A stretch of DNA of 35,518 bases from Tannerella sp. Its GTDB lineage: Bacteria; Bacteroidota; Bacteroidia; Bacteroidales; Tannerellaceae. The stretch lies in contig JAIRSF010000227.1 of the NCBI GenBank assembly GCA_031255595.1, positions 1 through 35,518 on the forward strand, given 5' to 3'. The first letter of the stretch is position 1, and every line of letters starts with the position of its first letter. Both the position numbers and the translations under genes were made by a program. Shown one piece after another: positions 25,534 to 34,693 of the stretch. Below the pieces are notes generated by a model. It ran no database searches, had not been told where the DNA came from, and saw only the letters and a program-made list of their open reading frames with translations.

Positions 25534-26067
25534 TCAGTATACCAGATATCCCACGACTGCCGCCAGGATAATAATGCGTATCGCCCCCCATTTGAAAAAA
25601 TAAGAGAGCGCAAATGTACCAATAAAAATCAAAACGCCGGCATAATCCGTAAAATTCTGTTTATTCATCAACATGATGGCGGCTGCGGCAATCAGCCCTA
25701 TAGCGGCAGGAGTCATGCCGGACATCGCTGCCATGACGTATCTGTTTTTTTTGAAAAGCGTGAAAAAGCGACAAACCAACGCCATGATGATAACCGACGG
25801 CAGACATACGGCAAAAGTAGCGATCGCAGATCCCAGCACAGAGCCTCCCGTAGCCGCATAGCCTATGTATGTAGCGCTGTTGATGGCGATAGGGCCGGGT
25901 GTGACCTGGGATATGGCAATAATATCCGTAAACTCACCGGTTGTCAGCCATCGATGCGCTTCTACCACTTCATATTGTATCATAGACAACATGGCGTAGC
26001 CGCCGCCAAACCCGAACAGGCCGATCTTAAAAAACGTATAAAACAATTGCCAATAAATATCAATCAT
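25534..26067 (-). CDS. Chromate transporter family protein, half-size subunit
   Basis: This is a 177-residue CHR-domain membrane protein with about five to six hydrophobic segments. Family motifs visible are FGFGGGYAMLSMIQ, WLTTGEFTDIIAISQ and TPGPIAINSATYIGY. Half-size CHR proteins work in pairs; the other half is the preceding gene, and their reading frames overlap by 8 nt. Chromate export is the classical function, but for many paired short forms in anaerobes the true substrate is unproven. Confidence 0.9.
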   Translation of the reverse strand: MIDIYWQLFYTFFKIGLFGFGGGYAMLSMIQYEVVEAHRWLTTGEFTDIIAISQVTPGPIAINSATYIGYAATGGSVLGSAIATFAVCLPSVIIMALVCRFFTLFKKNRYVMAAMSGMTPAAIGLIAAAAIMLMNKQNFTDYAGVLIFIGTFALSYFFKWGAIRIIILAAVVGYLVY

Positions 26068-26602
26068 ATTTCTTCGTAATCAGATAATAAATAATTCCCC
26101 CGGCGCCGGCGATCATAATAACAAGAACAGGTGAAATCTTCAGCCAGGCGACGGCAACAGCGGCCATAACGGCAATCAGAACAATATTCCACGCAAAACC
26201 TTTGTTTTTAAGCATATTCACTACCGGAACGGCGATCAATGCGACCACAGCCGGGCGTAAACCGCCAAAAATACGTTCGATCATCCTATTGTCTTTTACA
26301 TTTGAAAAAAACATGGCAATCACGAGAATAACAACAAACGAAGGAATAACTGTTCCGAGAACGGCCGTTAAAACACCCATCATCCCGCGCATCTTATATC
26401 CGACAAACACAGCCGAATTGATTGATACAGGCCCCGGTGCCGATTGAGCCAATGTCAGCGTTTCCGAGAATTCATCGGGGCTAATCCAGCGCCTGCGCCC
26501 CACAACCTCCTGTTCTATCAATGGGATCATCGCATACCCACCTCCGATCGTAAAAGCGCCGATTTTAAAAAAAGACCAAAAAAGTTGCAGATAAAATTTC
26601 AT
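26060..26602 (-). CDS. Chromate transporter family protein, half-size subunit
   Basis: The 180-residue partner has the same layout: FTIGGGYAMIPLIEQEV, RWISPDEFSETLTLAQ and APGPVSINSAVFVGYKM, followed by several hydrophobic helices. The start at 26602 (MKFYLQLFWSFFKIG) was chosen because it mirrors its partner's MIDIYWQLFYTFFKIG and lies 41 nt downstream of a strong promoter; an ATG at 26668 is before the predicted transcript start. It is the first gene of the two-gene unit. Confidence 0.9.
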   Translation of the reverse strand: MKFYLQLFWSFFKIGAFTIGGGYAMIPLIEQEVVGRRRWISPDEFSETLTLAQSAPGPVSINSAVFVGYKMRGMMGVLTAVLGTVIPSFVVILVIAMFFSNVKDNRMIERIFGGLRPAVVALIAVPVVNMLKNKGFAWNIVLIAVMAAVAVAWLKISPVLVIMIAGAGGIIYYLITKKYD

Positions 26603-26643
26603 CTTAAAATAACCCCTATGATTAAAACCACTCCGAAAGGGGG

Positions 26644-26673
26644 CAAATATAGTGCAAGTTGAGAGCAATACAA
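26644..26673 (-). promoter_or_regulatory. Promoter for the chromate-family pair
   Basis: On the minus strand TTG (plus 26671-26673), a 19-nt spacer and TATATTTG (plus 26644-26651) match the consensus exactly. Confidence 0.75.
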
Positions 26674-26749
26674 AATGAAAGCTTGCTTTTATTTTGCATT
26701 GCCGAAACGCCTATTTTCTACTTTGTGAAAAAAGACTTTGGTTTGTTCA

Positions 26750-26779
26750 TTGTCAATTATTAATTATTTTCTATCTTTG
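26750..26779 (+). promoter_or_regulatory. Promoter for ftsK-lolA
   Basis: TTG at 26750-26752, a 19-nt spacer and TATCTTTG at 26772-26779 match the consensus exactly and fix the ftsK start at 26811, 31 nt downstream. The divergent chromate-family promoter lies about 75 nt away. Confidence 0.75.
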
Positions 26780-26810
26780 TCCGCTATTATACAATGAGAG
26801 GTATTTTTAT

Positions 26811-29222
26811 ATGGTAAGAAAACGCAAAAAAAACAAAAAAGCACAACATACCCATTCATTTTTCCAATTCGTCAAACATTACGGTATGAGTGTTAGAGTA
26901 CATTTTGTGACGGGGCTTCTCATTTGTTTTTTTACGGTTTACATAGGGATCGCTATGATTTCCTATTTTTTTACCGGTGCGGCAGATCAAAGTGTCGTGA
27001 GCAATCTGGCTGTAGGCGACCTCGCCTCAAAAAGCGGTATTGTCTTGAATTGGGCCGGTATACGGGGCGCCTACATATCGGATATAATCATAGACCGTTG
27101 GTTTGGCATCCCTTCTTTCTTTCTGCTTTTTTTCATAGGTTCGGTAGGATTCCGGTTGATGAAACTTTGCCGGATCAACCTTCTCCGGCGATTCCTTATC
27201 TGCTCCATATTAACAATCTGGGGTTCGTTGCTGCTGACTTTCCTGTTTTCCGGTATGAATAATCTGTCGTTTTTCCATTTAGGAGGACTACATGGTTTAA
27301 ATCTGTCGGAATGGCTTCGAGGTAATATCGGATATGTCGGTATAATCCTCATTCTACTGGCGGGATTTATACTGATAGCCATATTTATAAGCCGGCAAAC
27401 GGTGTCGGTGCTGCAATCCGGACTATCTTTCGGCAGGCTGAAGAAAAAAGACGGGAACGTATTCACCGGTAAAGATACATCCGGTACACATAAAAAAGGC
27501 GGATTATCCGAATATGAAGAAGGCTTAAACGAAGAAAATGAGGATGAAGATGAGGAGGAAGAAGATGATGAACAGGATGAAAAAACGGAAGACGACGAAG
27601 ACGCCGTTTCCGGCAACAAACCGGAAGAATATATTGACAGGGGCGGTTTCACCGTCGAAATAGCAAAAGATGAAGATGAGCCGTACGATAAATCCGAACT
27701 GGGCGCCTACGACCCGCGTTTAGACTTATCCGGCTATCGTTTTCCGGAAATAAACTTACTGAAAAAATACGATCAGTCCGACAAACAGGTCGATATGGTC
27801 GAACAGAATGATAACCAGAAACGTATCAAAAAAACGCTCGAAGATTTCGGTATTAACATCATATCGATCAAAGCGACCGTAGGCCCGACGATAACACTCT
27901 ATGAAGTCGTTCCGGACAAAGGTGTGCGTATCTCCAAAATCAGGGGGCTTGAAGACGATATCGCCCTGAGCCTTGCGGCGTTGGGAATCCGAATTATTGC
28001 GCCGATGCCGGGCAAAGGTACGATCGGCATAGAAGTGCCGAATAAGAATCCGCAGATTGTATCGATGGAATCGGTGGTCACCTCCCGGAAATTCGGAGAG
28101 TCGAGATATGAACTGCCGATCGTTCTGGGACGCACCATTACCAACGAAGTCTTTATGTTCGACCTGACAAAGACGCCGCACCTGCTGGTTGCCGGGGCGA
28201 CAGGACAGGGAAAATCCGTAGGTTTGAACGTCATCATTGCGTCATTATTATACAAGAAACATCCTGCGGAACTGAAATTCGTATTAGTCGATCCCAAAAT
28301 GGTGGAATTTAATATCTACGAAGACATCGAGCGCCACTACCTGGCCAAACTGCCGGACATGGATAATGCCATCATTACGGATTTCAGTCATGTAATAGAC
28401 ACGCTCAAATCGCTTTGCCGGGAAATGGACGACCGGTACGACCTGCTGATGAAAGCGCATGTGCGCAACATCTCCGAATACAACACCAAATTTATAAGCC
28501 GGCAGCTCAATCCGGAAAAAGGGCATAAATTCATGCCTTATATCGTCGTAGTGATCGATGAATTCGGCGACCTGATCATGACGGCCGGCAAAGAAATAGA
28601 AATGCCGATCGCCCGGATCGCCCAGAAAGCGCGTGCCGTAGGCATACATATGATTATCGCCACGCAACGCCCGTCGACCAATATTATTACCGGCACGATC
28701 AAAGCCAATTTCCCCGCACGAGTAGCATTCAAAGTTTCTTCTATGATCGATTCGCGCACGATCTTAGACTCTCCGGGCGCTAATAAGCTTGTCGGGCGCG
28801 GCGACCTGCTTTTCTCGCAGGGCAATGACACAAGCCGCGTACAATGCGCTCTTGTGAGTACGGATGAGATCGAAAATATTGTCAAATATATAAGTAACCA
28901 GCCGGGGTTTGAAACAGCTTACAAGCTGCCCGAAGTATTTGACGAAGGGCAGGGGGGAGGCGGCAACGGCTTTACGGATCTATCCAATCGTGACCCGCTG
29001 TTTGAAGAAGCCGCCCGTTTGATTGTCTTGCAGCAACAAGCCTCGACTTCCCTTATCCAGCGAAAGTTTGCGATAGGGTATAACCGCGCCGGACGTTTGA
29101 TGGACCAGTTGGAAAAGGCCGGAATCGTAGGCCCTATCGAAGGCAACAAGGGACGCCAGGTGCTCATTGCGGACGAATATACGCTGGAACAAAAACTAAA
29201 TATGATGTTAAACGGCGGATAA
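26811..29222 (+). CDS. ftsK: FtsK/SpoIIIE DNA translocase
   Basis: The 803-residue septal DNA pump couples cell division with chromosome dimer resolution. There are about four N-terminal membrane helices (about 35-200), then a strongly acidic low-complexity linker (about 240-270), a motor domain with P-loop VAGATGQGKSVGLN (about 457-470) and Walker B VVVIDEFGDL (about 577-586), and a C-terminal gamma winged-helix domain (QQQASTSLIQRKFAIGYNRAGRL) that reads KOPS-like sites. The start MVRKRKKNKK is basic and follows the promoter; a longer upstream frame begins before the promoter. lolA follows after 56 nt. Confidence 0.96.
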   Translation: MVRKRKKNKKAQHTHSFFQFVKHYGMSVRVHFVTGLLICFFTVYIGIAMISYFFTGAADQSVVSNLAVGDLASKSGIVLNWAGIRGAYISDIIIDRWFGIPSFFLLFFIGSVGFRLMKLCRINLLRRFLICSILTIWGSLLLTFLFSGMNNLSFFHLGGLHGLNLSEWLRGNIGYVGIILILLAGFILIAIFISRQTVSVLQSGLSFGRLKKKDGNVFTGKDTSGTHKKGGLSEYEEGLNEENEDEDEEEEDDEQDEKTEDDEDAVSGNKPEEYIDRGGFTVEIAKDEDEPYDKSELGAYDPRLDLSGYRFPEINLLKKYDQSDKQVDMVEQNDNQKRIKKTLEDFGINIISIKATVGPTITLYEVVPDKGVRISKIRGLEDDIALSLAALGIRIIAPMPGKGTIGIEVPNKNPQIVSMESVVTSRKFGESRYELPIVLGRTITNEVFMFDLTKTPHLLVAGATGQGKSVGLNVIIASLLYKKHPAELKFVLVDPKMVEFNIYEDIERHYLAKLPDMDNAIITDFSHVIDTLKSLCREMDDRYDLLMKAHVRNISEYNTKFISRQLNPEKGHKFMPYIVVVIDEFGDLIMTAGKEIEMPIARIAQKARAVGIHMIIATQRPSTNIITGTIKANFPARVAFKVSSMIDSRTILDSPGANKLVGRGDLLFSQGNDTSRVQCALVSTDEIENIVKYISNQPGFETAYKLPEVFDEGQGGGGNGFTDLSNRDPLFEEAARLIVLQQQASTSLIQRKFAIGYNRAGRLMDQLEKAGIVGPIEGNKGRQVLIADEYTLEQKLNMMLNGG

Positions 29223-29278
29223 ACAAGACTAATTTACATGATATAATGTCAGTACATAAAATAAAAGAAAATTACTTC

Positions 29279-29938
29279 ATGAAGATATCGGTATGCCCCG
29301 CAACATACATTCTCATGCTGTTATTTGTTTTAACAGCCGGCAGAACATACGCGCAGGCGGCGGATGCTCAATCTATTCTGGAAAAAACATCCCGGGTCTA
29401 CAAACAGTGGAGCGGGATGGATATTCGATTTACCTCAAACATACGGTCTGATAAAAACGGCGTTTCCGAAAGTTTTGAGGGAACCCTGGTGATCAAAGCG
29501 GATAAATTCGTGCTGACGACTCCGGATGGGATCACCTGGTTCGACGGTACAACACAATGGAGTTATGTGTCGAGAACCGGTGAAGTCAACATCACGACAC
29601 CCACAGGAAGCGATCTTCAGTTCATCAATCCGATGATCTTGCTGCAAGGCGGCCGGCGGGATTTCAATGTATCGTATATTGGAGAAAGCACGTCGGCCAA
29701 CGCAAGAATGGCTTATGATATTGCGCTGACGCCGAAGAAAAAGAGCGACGATATCGAAAAAATCGAAATGCAAATCGAGAAAAGCTCGTCGCTACCCGCC
29801 AAATTAGTCGTAACGATGAGCAACGACGTGCAGAACACGATCCATATAAAAGAAATAAAAGAAACCGGTCATCCGGATGAAATATTCACCTTTCCGGAAA
29901 ACAAATATCCGGATGCATACATCAACGACCTGAGGTAA
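29279..29938 (+). CDS. lolA: LolA-like outer-membrane lipoprotein carrier
   Basis: The 219-residue protein has a signal peptide (hydrophobic 8-23, then TYAQA) and a LolA/LolB-type beta-sheet fold: DAQSILEKTSRVYKQWSGMDIRFTS, a SFEGTLVIKADKFVLTTPDG hairpin, TQWSYV and KLVVTMSNDVQNTIHIKEI. It would carry lipoproteins across the periplasm. The start at 29279 was chosen over 29246 since the shorter form gives a clean signal. The adjacency to ftsK is common in Bacteroidetes. Sequence identity to E. coli LolA is expected to be low. Confidence 0.88.
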   Translation: MKISVCPATYILMLLFVLTAGRTYAQAADAQSILEKTSRVYKQWSGMDIRFTSNIRSDKNGVSESFEGTLVIKADKFVLTTPDGITWFDGTTQWSYVSRTGEVNITTPTGSDLQFINPMILLQGGRRDFNVSYIGESTSANARMAYDIALTPKKKSDDIEKIEMQIEKSSSLPAKLVVTMSNDVQNTIHIKEIKETGHPDEIFTFPENKYPDAYINDLR

Positions 29939-30020
29939 TGCACCGCGAAAAGAGAGCGTCCGGAAAAAACGTCGTAAATCGATATAAAATCAAAGTAACT
30001 GTTAAAATATTATCATTAGT

Positions 30021-30797
30021 ATGAATAAACTAAAAATCATTCCATTCGTTTTAGCTGTCACATTACCGTTGGTAGCGCAGGATCTGCCGAAAGTAATCGC
30101 CCACCGCGGCTATTGGCAGACATACGGTTCCACCCAAAACTCCATCTGTTCATTCGAACGTGCAGCCGAAATCGGAGCCTACGGTTCCGAATTTGATGTT
30201 CATATGACATCCGATAGCGTGTTGATCTTATTCCACGACAATACGATCCACAACTTGAATATTCAGGAAGTCCCGTACTCCCGCCTGATGGACATAAAAC
30301 TGCCCAATGGGGAATGTGTCCCTACTTTACGTGAATTTCTGGAAGCAACACGCAAAACCGGATCCGACATCAAACTGATTTTTGAACTCAAGCCCCATGC
30401 AACGCCGGAGCGTAACCGCGAAGCTGCACGTCGTTCGGTCGAAATGATACGCGAAAAAAAACTGACCTACCGTACCGAATTTATCACATTCAGTCTTGAT
30501 GCCGGCAAAGAGTTGATACGCTTGGCGCCGGAAATTCCGGTATACTATCTGAATGGGGAACTCTCTCCCCAGGAACTTAAAAATCTGGGATTTGCAGGGC
30601 TTGATTATCATTTCAACGTCATGCGTAAAAACCCCCAATGGTTTAAAGAGGCAAAAAAACTGGGATTGGGCGTTAACGTATGGACTATAAACGATCCCGC
30701 CATTATCAAAGAAATGGCCGATCAGGGCGCCGATTTTATCACGACCGATATCCCATCCCAAGCAATCATCCAACTGAATCACAGAAAAAATGAATGA
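30021..30797 (+). CDS. Secreted glycerophosphodiester phosphodiesterase-family protein
   Basis: The 258-residue protein has a signal peptide (about 1-19, ending LVAQ) and a GDPD TIM barrel. The metal and catalytic motifs are visible: VIAHRGYW (His-Arg), GSEFDVHMTSD (Glu and Asp ligands), LFHDNTI (His), FELKPH and the late VWTINDP and DFITTDIP segments. It would hydrolyse glycerophosphodiesters or related phosphodiesters in the periplasm. Its 3' end overlaps the antiterminator gene by 8 nt, so the two are translationally coupled. No clear promoter box was found. Confidence 0.92.
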   Translation: MNKLKIIPFVLAVTLPLVAQDLPKVIAHRGYWQTYGSTQNSICSFERAAEIGAYGSEFDVHMTSDSVLILFHDNTIHNLNIQEVPYSRLMDIKLPNGECVPTLREFLEATRKTGSDIKLIFELKPHATPERNREAARRSVEMIREKKLTYRTEFITFSLDAGKELIRLAPEIPVYYLNGELSPQELKNLGFAGLDYHFNVMRKNPQWFKEAKKLGLGVNVWTINDPAIIKEMADQGADFITTDIPSQAIIQLNHRKNE

Positions 30798-31368
30798 TTA
30801 TCAAGAATATCAGGTATCCGAAGAAAACGCGGAAAAAGATCCGGACTTAAATATAGAAACAATACAAAACGATTCAAAAACCAGAACAAGATTAAATTGG
30901 TATGCACTGTATACAAAGCCGCGGGCCGAAAAACGCGTTGACGAAAAACTTAAAACAAGAGGTATTGAGTCCTATTTGCCGCTTCATCGCTCGCCACGTG
31001 TATGGTCTGATCGGGTCAAAATAGTCGATATCCCATTGTTTAACTCCTACATCTTTGTCAGATGCAGAAAATCGGAGATATTGTATATGAACAAAATCTG
31101 TGGGGTTGCCAGAATCGTATTTTACGACGGGAAACCGGCTATAATACGTCAGAATGAAATCGACTCCATCAAAACCTTTATCAAAAAAGCCTCCGGTAAA
31201 GCTTTATGTAAGGGTGATGAAGTAGAAATACTGACCGGTTCTATGAAAAATATATCCGGGAAAATCGTCAGAATAAAAAAGAAATACCTCTTATTGCATA
31301 TTCAACAATTGATGGCTACCGTATGTGTCGATATGGAAAACGTCGCTCCGACAAACAGGATAAAATAA
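30790..31368 (+). CDS. UpxY/NusG-like transcription antiterminator
   Basis: The 192-residue protein has a specialised NusG N-terminal domain (NWYALYTKPRAEKRVDEKLKTRGIESYLPL, about 36-66; then VDIPLFNSYIFVR) and a C-terminal KOW domain (about 135-185; GDEVEILTGSMKNISGKIVR). In Bacteroides such UpxY proteins let polymerase read through capsule operons. The first 35 residues are an acidic, polar extension. The gene starts inside the phosphodiesterase gene and directly precedes the export genes. No UpxZ-like gene follows. Confidence 0.9.
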   Translation: MNDYQEYQVSEENAEKDPDLNIETIQNDSKTRTRLNWYALYTKPRAEKRVDEKLKTRGIESYLPLHRSPRVWSDRVKIVDIPLFNSYIFVRCRKSEILYMNKICGVARIVFYDGKPAIIRQNEIDSIKTFIKKASGKALCKGDEVEILTGSMKNISGKIVRIKKKYLLLHIQQLMATVCVDMENVAPTNRIK

Positions 31369-31420
31369 AATTATTGCATATGTGTCATAATTAATATTAG
31401 TAAAGTTGAAAAAAAAAATA

Positions 31421-31428
31421 TACCTTTG
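31421..31428 (+). promoter_or_regulatory. Promoter -7 box for the export genes
   Basis: TACCTTTG is a full -7 match, 45 nt before the start of the Wza-like gene. The only nearby TTG is 12 nt upstream, too short a spacing. If used, the export genes could be expressed separately from the antiterminator. Confidence 0.5.
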
Positions 31429-31472
31429 TTGTTCTCAATTACTATGGAGAAAAACATATAAACGAAAAAAAG

Positions 31473-32276
31473 ATGATCAAATTAGAGAAAATAATAAAGA
31501 TTCTTCCGGCATTATTTGCATGGGCGCTGTTTTCTGCGTGCAGTACGCCGAAAGATGTAATCTACTTCCAGGATGCAGGAAACTACACCGCCTACAAAGA
31601 TGTTGAAAAATATGAAGTATACATTCATCAGGACGACCTGCTTGCAATTATGGTAAATAGCCGGGCGACCGAGGCTGCGTTGCCGTTTAATCTTCCGATA
31701 GCAAACTATTATGTAGGAGGAGAATCATACGGACAACAACGCATTTTAGGATACCTGGTCGACAAAGAAGGAACCATTGATTTTCCAATACTCGGAAAAC
31801 TACATATCGAGGGATTGACGCGGAACCAGTTGCGCGATATGATCATAGAAAAACTGAAAACAAGCGGACAGTTGAAAGATCCGATCGTGACGGTTAATTT
31901 CCTGAATTTCAAAGTGTCCGTCCAGGGAGAAGTGAACCGGCCCGGAAGTTTCAACATTACAGGTGAACGCATCACACTGCTGGAAGCGCTGAGTATGGCC
32001 GGTGACCTGACGATCTACGGCCGCCGCGACCGGGTAGCCGTCATCCGCGAAGCGAAAGGAACGCGCATGATTCTCTACCACGACCTTTCCAGTACGGAAG
32101 TATTCAAGTCACCCTGTTACTATCTTCAACAAAACGATATCGTCTACGTAGAACCCAACAAACGCAAGATTCAACAAAGTAATATAAATCAAAATAACAG
32201 TGCAAGCGTCTGGTTATCGATCGTATCCGTCATCCTGACGGCGACAAGCGTTATTATAAGTTTAAATAAAAAATAA
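31473..32276 (+). CDS. Wza-like polysaccharide export lipoprotein
   Basis: The 267-residue protein has a lipobox ending at Cys23 (LFSACS), a Poly_export domain (IHQDDLLAIMVNS ... GYLVDKEGTIDFPILGKLHIEGLTRNQLRDMI) and an SLBB-type domain (VSVQGEVNRPGSFNI, then ALSMAGDLTIYGRRD). A hydrophobic C-terminal segment (WLSIVSVILTATSVIIS) may form the outer-membrane helix of the channel. It would form the exit pore for capsule or exopolysaccharide, with the downstream Wzc-like protein as the inner-membrane partner, 6 nt away. Confidence 0.93.
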   Translation: MIKLEKIIKILPALFAWALFSACSTPKDVIYFQDAGNYTAYKDVEKYEVYIHQDDLLAIMVNSRATEAALPFNLPIANYYVGGESYGQQRILGYLVDKEGTIDFPILGKLHIEGLTRNQLRDMIIEKLKTSGQLKDPIVTVNFLNFKVSVQGEVNRPGSFNITGERITLLEALSMAGDLTIYGRRDRVAVIREAKGTRMILYHDLSSTEVFKSPCYYLQQNDIVYVEPNKRKIQQSNINQNNSASVWLSIVSVILTATSVIISLNKK

Positions 32277-32282
32277 CAAAAA

Positions 32283-34676
32283 ATGAACGAACTATCTATA
32301 AACAAAGGAGAGTCTTACACAAAAGAAGAAGAAGATTCTTCCCTTAATTTGCGTGATATAGTCCATGTTGTTTTCAAAAATTGGTATTGGTTTGCCCTTT
32401 CCACCATTGTCTGTATGACGGTCGCCGTCGTCTACTTAATGTGGGCTCCGCAAATCTACGAACGGGGAGCGACGGTTCTTATAAAAGACGACAAAACAAA
32501 CAGTGCGGAAACCGCCATGTTTCAAGATCTTTTCCTTTTCGAAGGAAAAAGTAACGTCTATAATGAGATGATCGTATTTAAAAGCCAAAATCTGATGGCA
32601 GAAGCCGTACGCCGCCTGAAATTAGACATAAGCTACACCGTAAAAGACGGACTGCGTACACAGGAGCTTTATACCAATACGCCGGTTGCTTTCACATTCA
32701 TGAATATTGAAGACACACAATGGTTAACGTTCAAAGTGAAACTTCTTCACAATAACGAAATCGTTCTTTGGGATTTCAAAACCAAAGGACTGGAAACCGA
32801 TCAGATGGTTGTTGTGAACATGAACGACACGGTGAATACGCCGGTCGGTACGATGGTGGCAACCCCAACTTTGTGGTACAACGAAACATGGTTCGAAAAG
32901 CCGGTTACAGTCACCAAATCCCATCAGAAAGACGTCATCAACAGCTACCGGAATGCACTGATGGTGAATCTTGCGGACAAACAAACTTCCGTAGTGAATC
33001 TATCAATTAAAGATGAATCCACACAACGCGCCGAAGATTTACTGAATACGATCATTGCCATTTATAACGAAGAAGCCATCAATGATAAAAACATAATAGC
33101 GGTCAATACGGAAAATTTCATAAACGACCGGTTGATTATCATTGAGCGGGAACTTGGTTATGTAGACGAAAGAATACAATCCTATAAGACGACGCACCAG
33201 TTGACGGATATCCAGAGCGATGCGCAGATCGCCCTGCAGGAAAGCAGCGAGTCGGACAGGGAGATCTCCAATCTGCAAAACAAACGCTCAATGGCCACTT
33301 ATATACGCAATTATCTCGCAACCCCGTCTACCGGAACCGAATTAATCCCTTCGAACACAGGTGTAGACGATATGAACGTAGAAGGACAGATCTTGAATTA
33401 TAACGAAACACTGCTCAAACGGAATCGCCTGATTGATAACAGTAGCGAACGAAACCCCGTTGTTCAGGATCTGAACAACAGCCTGAACGCTATGCGCCAG
33501 AACATCATGCGTGCGGTGGACAACCTGATCGTAAATCTGGATATACAATTGCGCAGTGTAAAGGCGCGTACGGAAAGAACGCGGGCGCGTATCTCCGCCG
33601 TTCCCAAGCAGCAAACGGAAGTGACCAGCATAAGCCGCGAACAAAAAATAAAAGAAGAACTCTACCTCTACCTGTTGAACAAACGCGAAGAAAACGCGAT
33701 CAGCAAAGCAATCACCGAAAAGACGGCCCGTATAATAGACGCCGCCACAGGTGCGACTTTTCCGGTAGAGCCACGTAAAATGATTATTCTGGCAGCCGCA
33801 TTATTAATCGGCTTTGCAATCCCCGGATTAATTATCTACTTCATACTGCTGTCCGATATAACAGTCCGCGGACAAAAAGACCTGCGTAACATCTTATCTA
33901 TTCCGTTCCTGGGGGAAATTCCGTTCAAGAAAATGAAAAATAAGGGTAAAAACATGCCCAATATCGTCGTTAAGGAAAGCGGACGCGACCCGGTTTCCGA
34001 AGCATTCCGTATCATCCGTACCAATATGGATTTTATGCGGGTGAAACTGGATGATATAAAAGTGATAACGACCACATCGACAAATGTTGGTTCCGGTAAA
34101 ACGTTTGTATCTTCCAATCTCGCCGTAAGCCTTGCCATGACGGGAAAGAAAGTGATCCTGATTGATATGGACATCCGTAAAGGTACATTAGGTAGAGGCG
34201 TTGATACACGTAAAAATATTGCAGGCTATGATGTCGGTTTAACCAGTTACTTATCTAAAATAGTGGTGAACGTAGAATCACTCATCATACAAGATCAGGA
34301 ATATCCGAATATAGATATCATACGTTCCGGCCCGGAACCCCCAAATCCGGCCGAGTTGCTTCTAAGTCCGCGTTTGGACGAATTAATCAAAGAACTGCGT
34401 GAAATGTACGATTACATTGTCATAGATAATGTTCCGGCCGGAATGGTGGCCGATGCGATGATCTCAAATCGCGTAACGGATCTTACGCTCTATGTCATAC
34501 GCGCCGGAAAGATGAACCGCCGTTTGCTGCCTGAAATAGAACAGTTCCACCGGGATGAAAAACTGAAAAATATGGCTGTCATTTTAAACGGAGTCGGATC
34601 GGGACTCGGTTATGGTTATGGATATGGGTATAGTTACGGTTATGGTTATGGCTATGGAAATGATAAAGAGAAATAA
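32283..34676 (+). CDS. Wzc-like polysaccharide co-polymerase / tyrosine autokinase
   Basis: This 797-residue inner-membrane protein has a Wzz domain with two membrane helices (about 33-53 and 500-523) and a long periplasmic coiled-coil region between. A cytoplasmic BY-kinase domain follows, with P-loop STNVGSGKTFVSSN (about 596-610), Walker A' VILIDMDIRKG and Walker B YIVIDNVPAG. The C-terminus has eight alternating Tyr residues (from residue 777) that would be the autophosphorylation cluster. It controls polymer length and export with the Wza-like lipoprotein and the downstream phosphatase. Confidence 0.94.
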   Translation: MNELSINKGESYTKEEEDSSLNLRDIVHVVFKNWYWFALSTIVCMTVAVVYLMWAPQIYERGATVLIKDDKTNSAETAMFQDLFLFEGKSNVYNEMIVFKSQNLMAEAVRRLKLDISYTVKDGLRTQELYTNTPVAFTFMNIEDTQWLTFKVKLLHNNEIVLWDFKTKGLETDQMVVVNMNDTVNTPVGTMVATPTLWYNETWFEKPVTVTKSHQKDVINSYRNALMVNLADKQTSVVNLSIKDESTQRAEDLLNTIIAIYNEEAINDKNIIAVNTENFINDRLIIIERELGYVDERIQSYKTTHQLTDIQSDAQIALQESSESDREISNLQNKRSMATYIRNYLATPSTGTELIPSNTGVDDMNVEGQILNYNETLLKRNRLIDNSSERNPVVQDLNNSLNAMRQNIMRAVDNLIVNLDIQLRSVKARTERTRARISAVPKQQTEVTSISREQKIKEELYLYLLNKREENAISKAITEKTARIIDAATGATFPVEPRKMIILAAALLIGFAIPGLIIYFILLSDITVRGQKDLRNILSIPFLGEIPFKKMKNKGKNMPNIVVKESGRDPVSEAFRIIRTNMDFMRVKLDDIKVITTTSTNVGSGKTFVSSNLAVSLAMTGKKVILIDMDIRKGTLGRGVDTRKNIAGYDVGLTSYLSKIVVNVESLIIQDQEYPNIDIIRSGPEPPNPAELLLSPRLDELIKELREMYDYIVIDNVPAGMVADAMISNRVTDLTLYVIRAGKMNRRLLPEIEQFHRDEKLKNMAVILNGVGSGLGYGYGYGYSYGYGYGYGNDKEK
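34611..34658 (+). repeat. Eight-unit Tyr-Gly codon repeat
   Basis: Eight 6-bp units encode Tyr-Gly (one Tyr-Ser). The second codon varies (GGT, GGA, GGG, AGT, GGT, GGT, GGC, GGA), so the pattern is kept at protein level rather than being a fresh slippage product. Confidence 0.8.
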
Positions 34677-34693
34677 AAAAGTAGCGGCAAAAG

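Noticed and set aside
27531-27610. Acidic GAA/GAT-rich stretch as a simple DNA repeat
   Set aside because: It is the acidic linker of FtsK, in frame and typical of the family; codons are mixed and there is no regular unit.
30790-31472. Invertible promoter for the capsule locus
   Set aside because: I found no inverted repeat pair flanking a promoter and no recombinase gene; the antiterminator gene overlaps the preceding gene.
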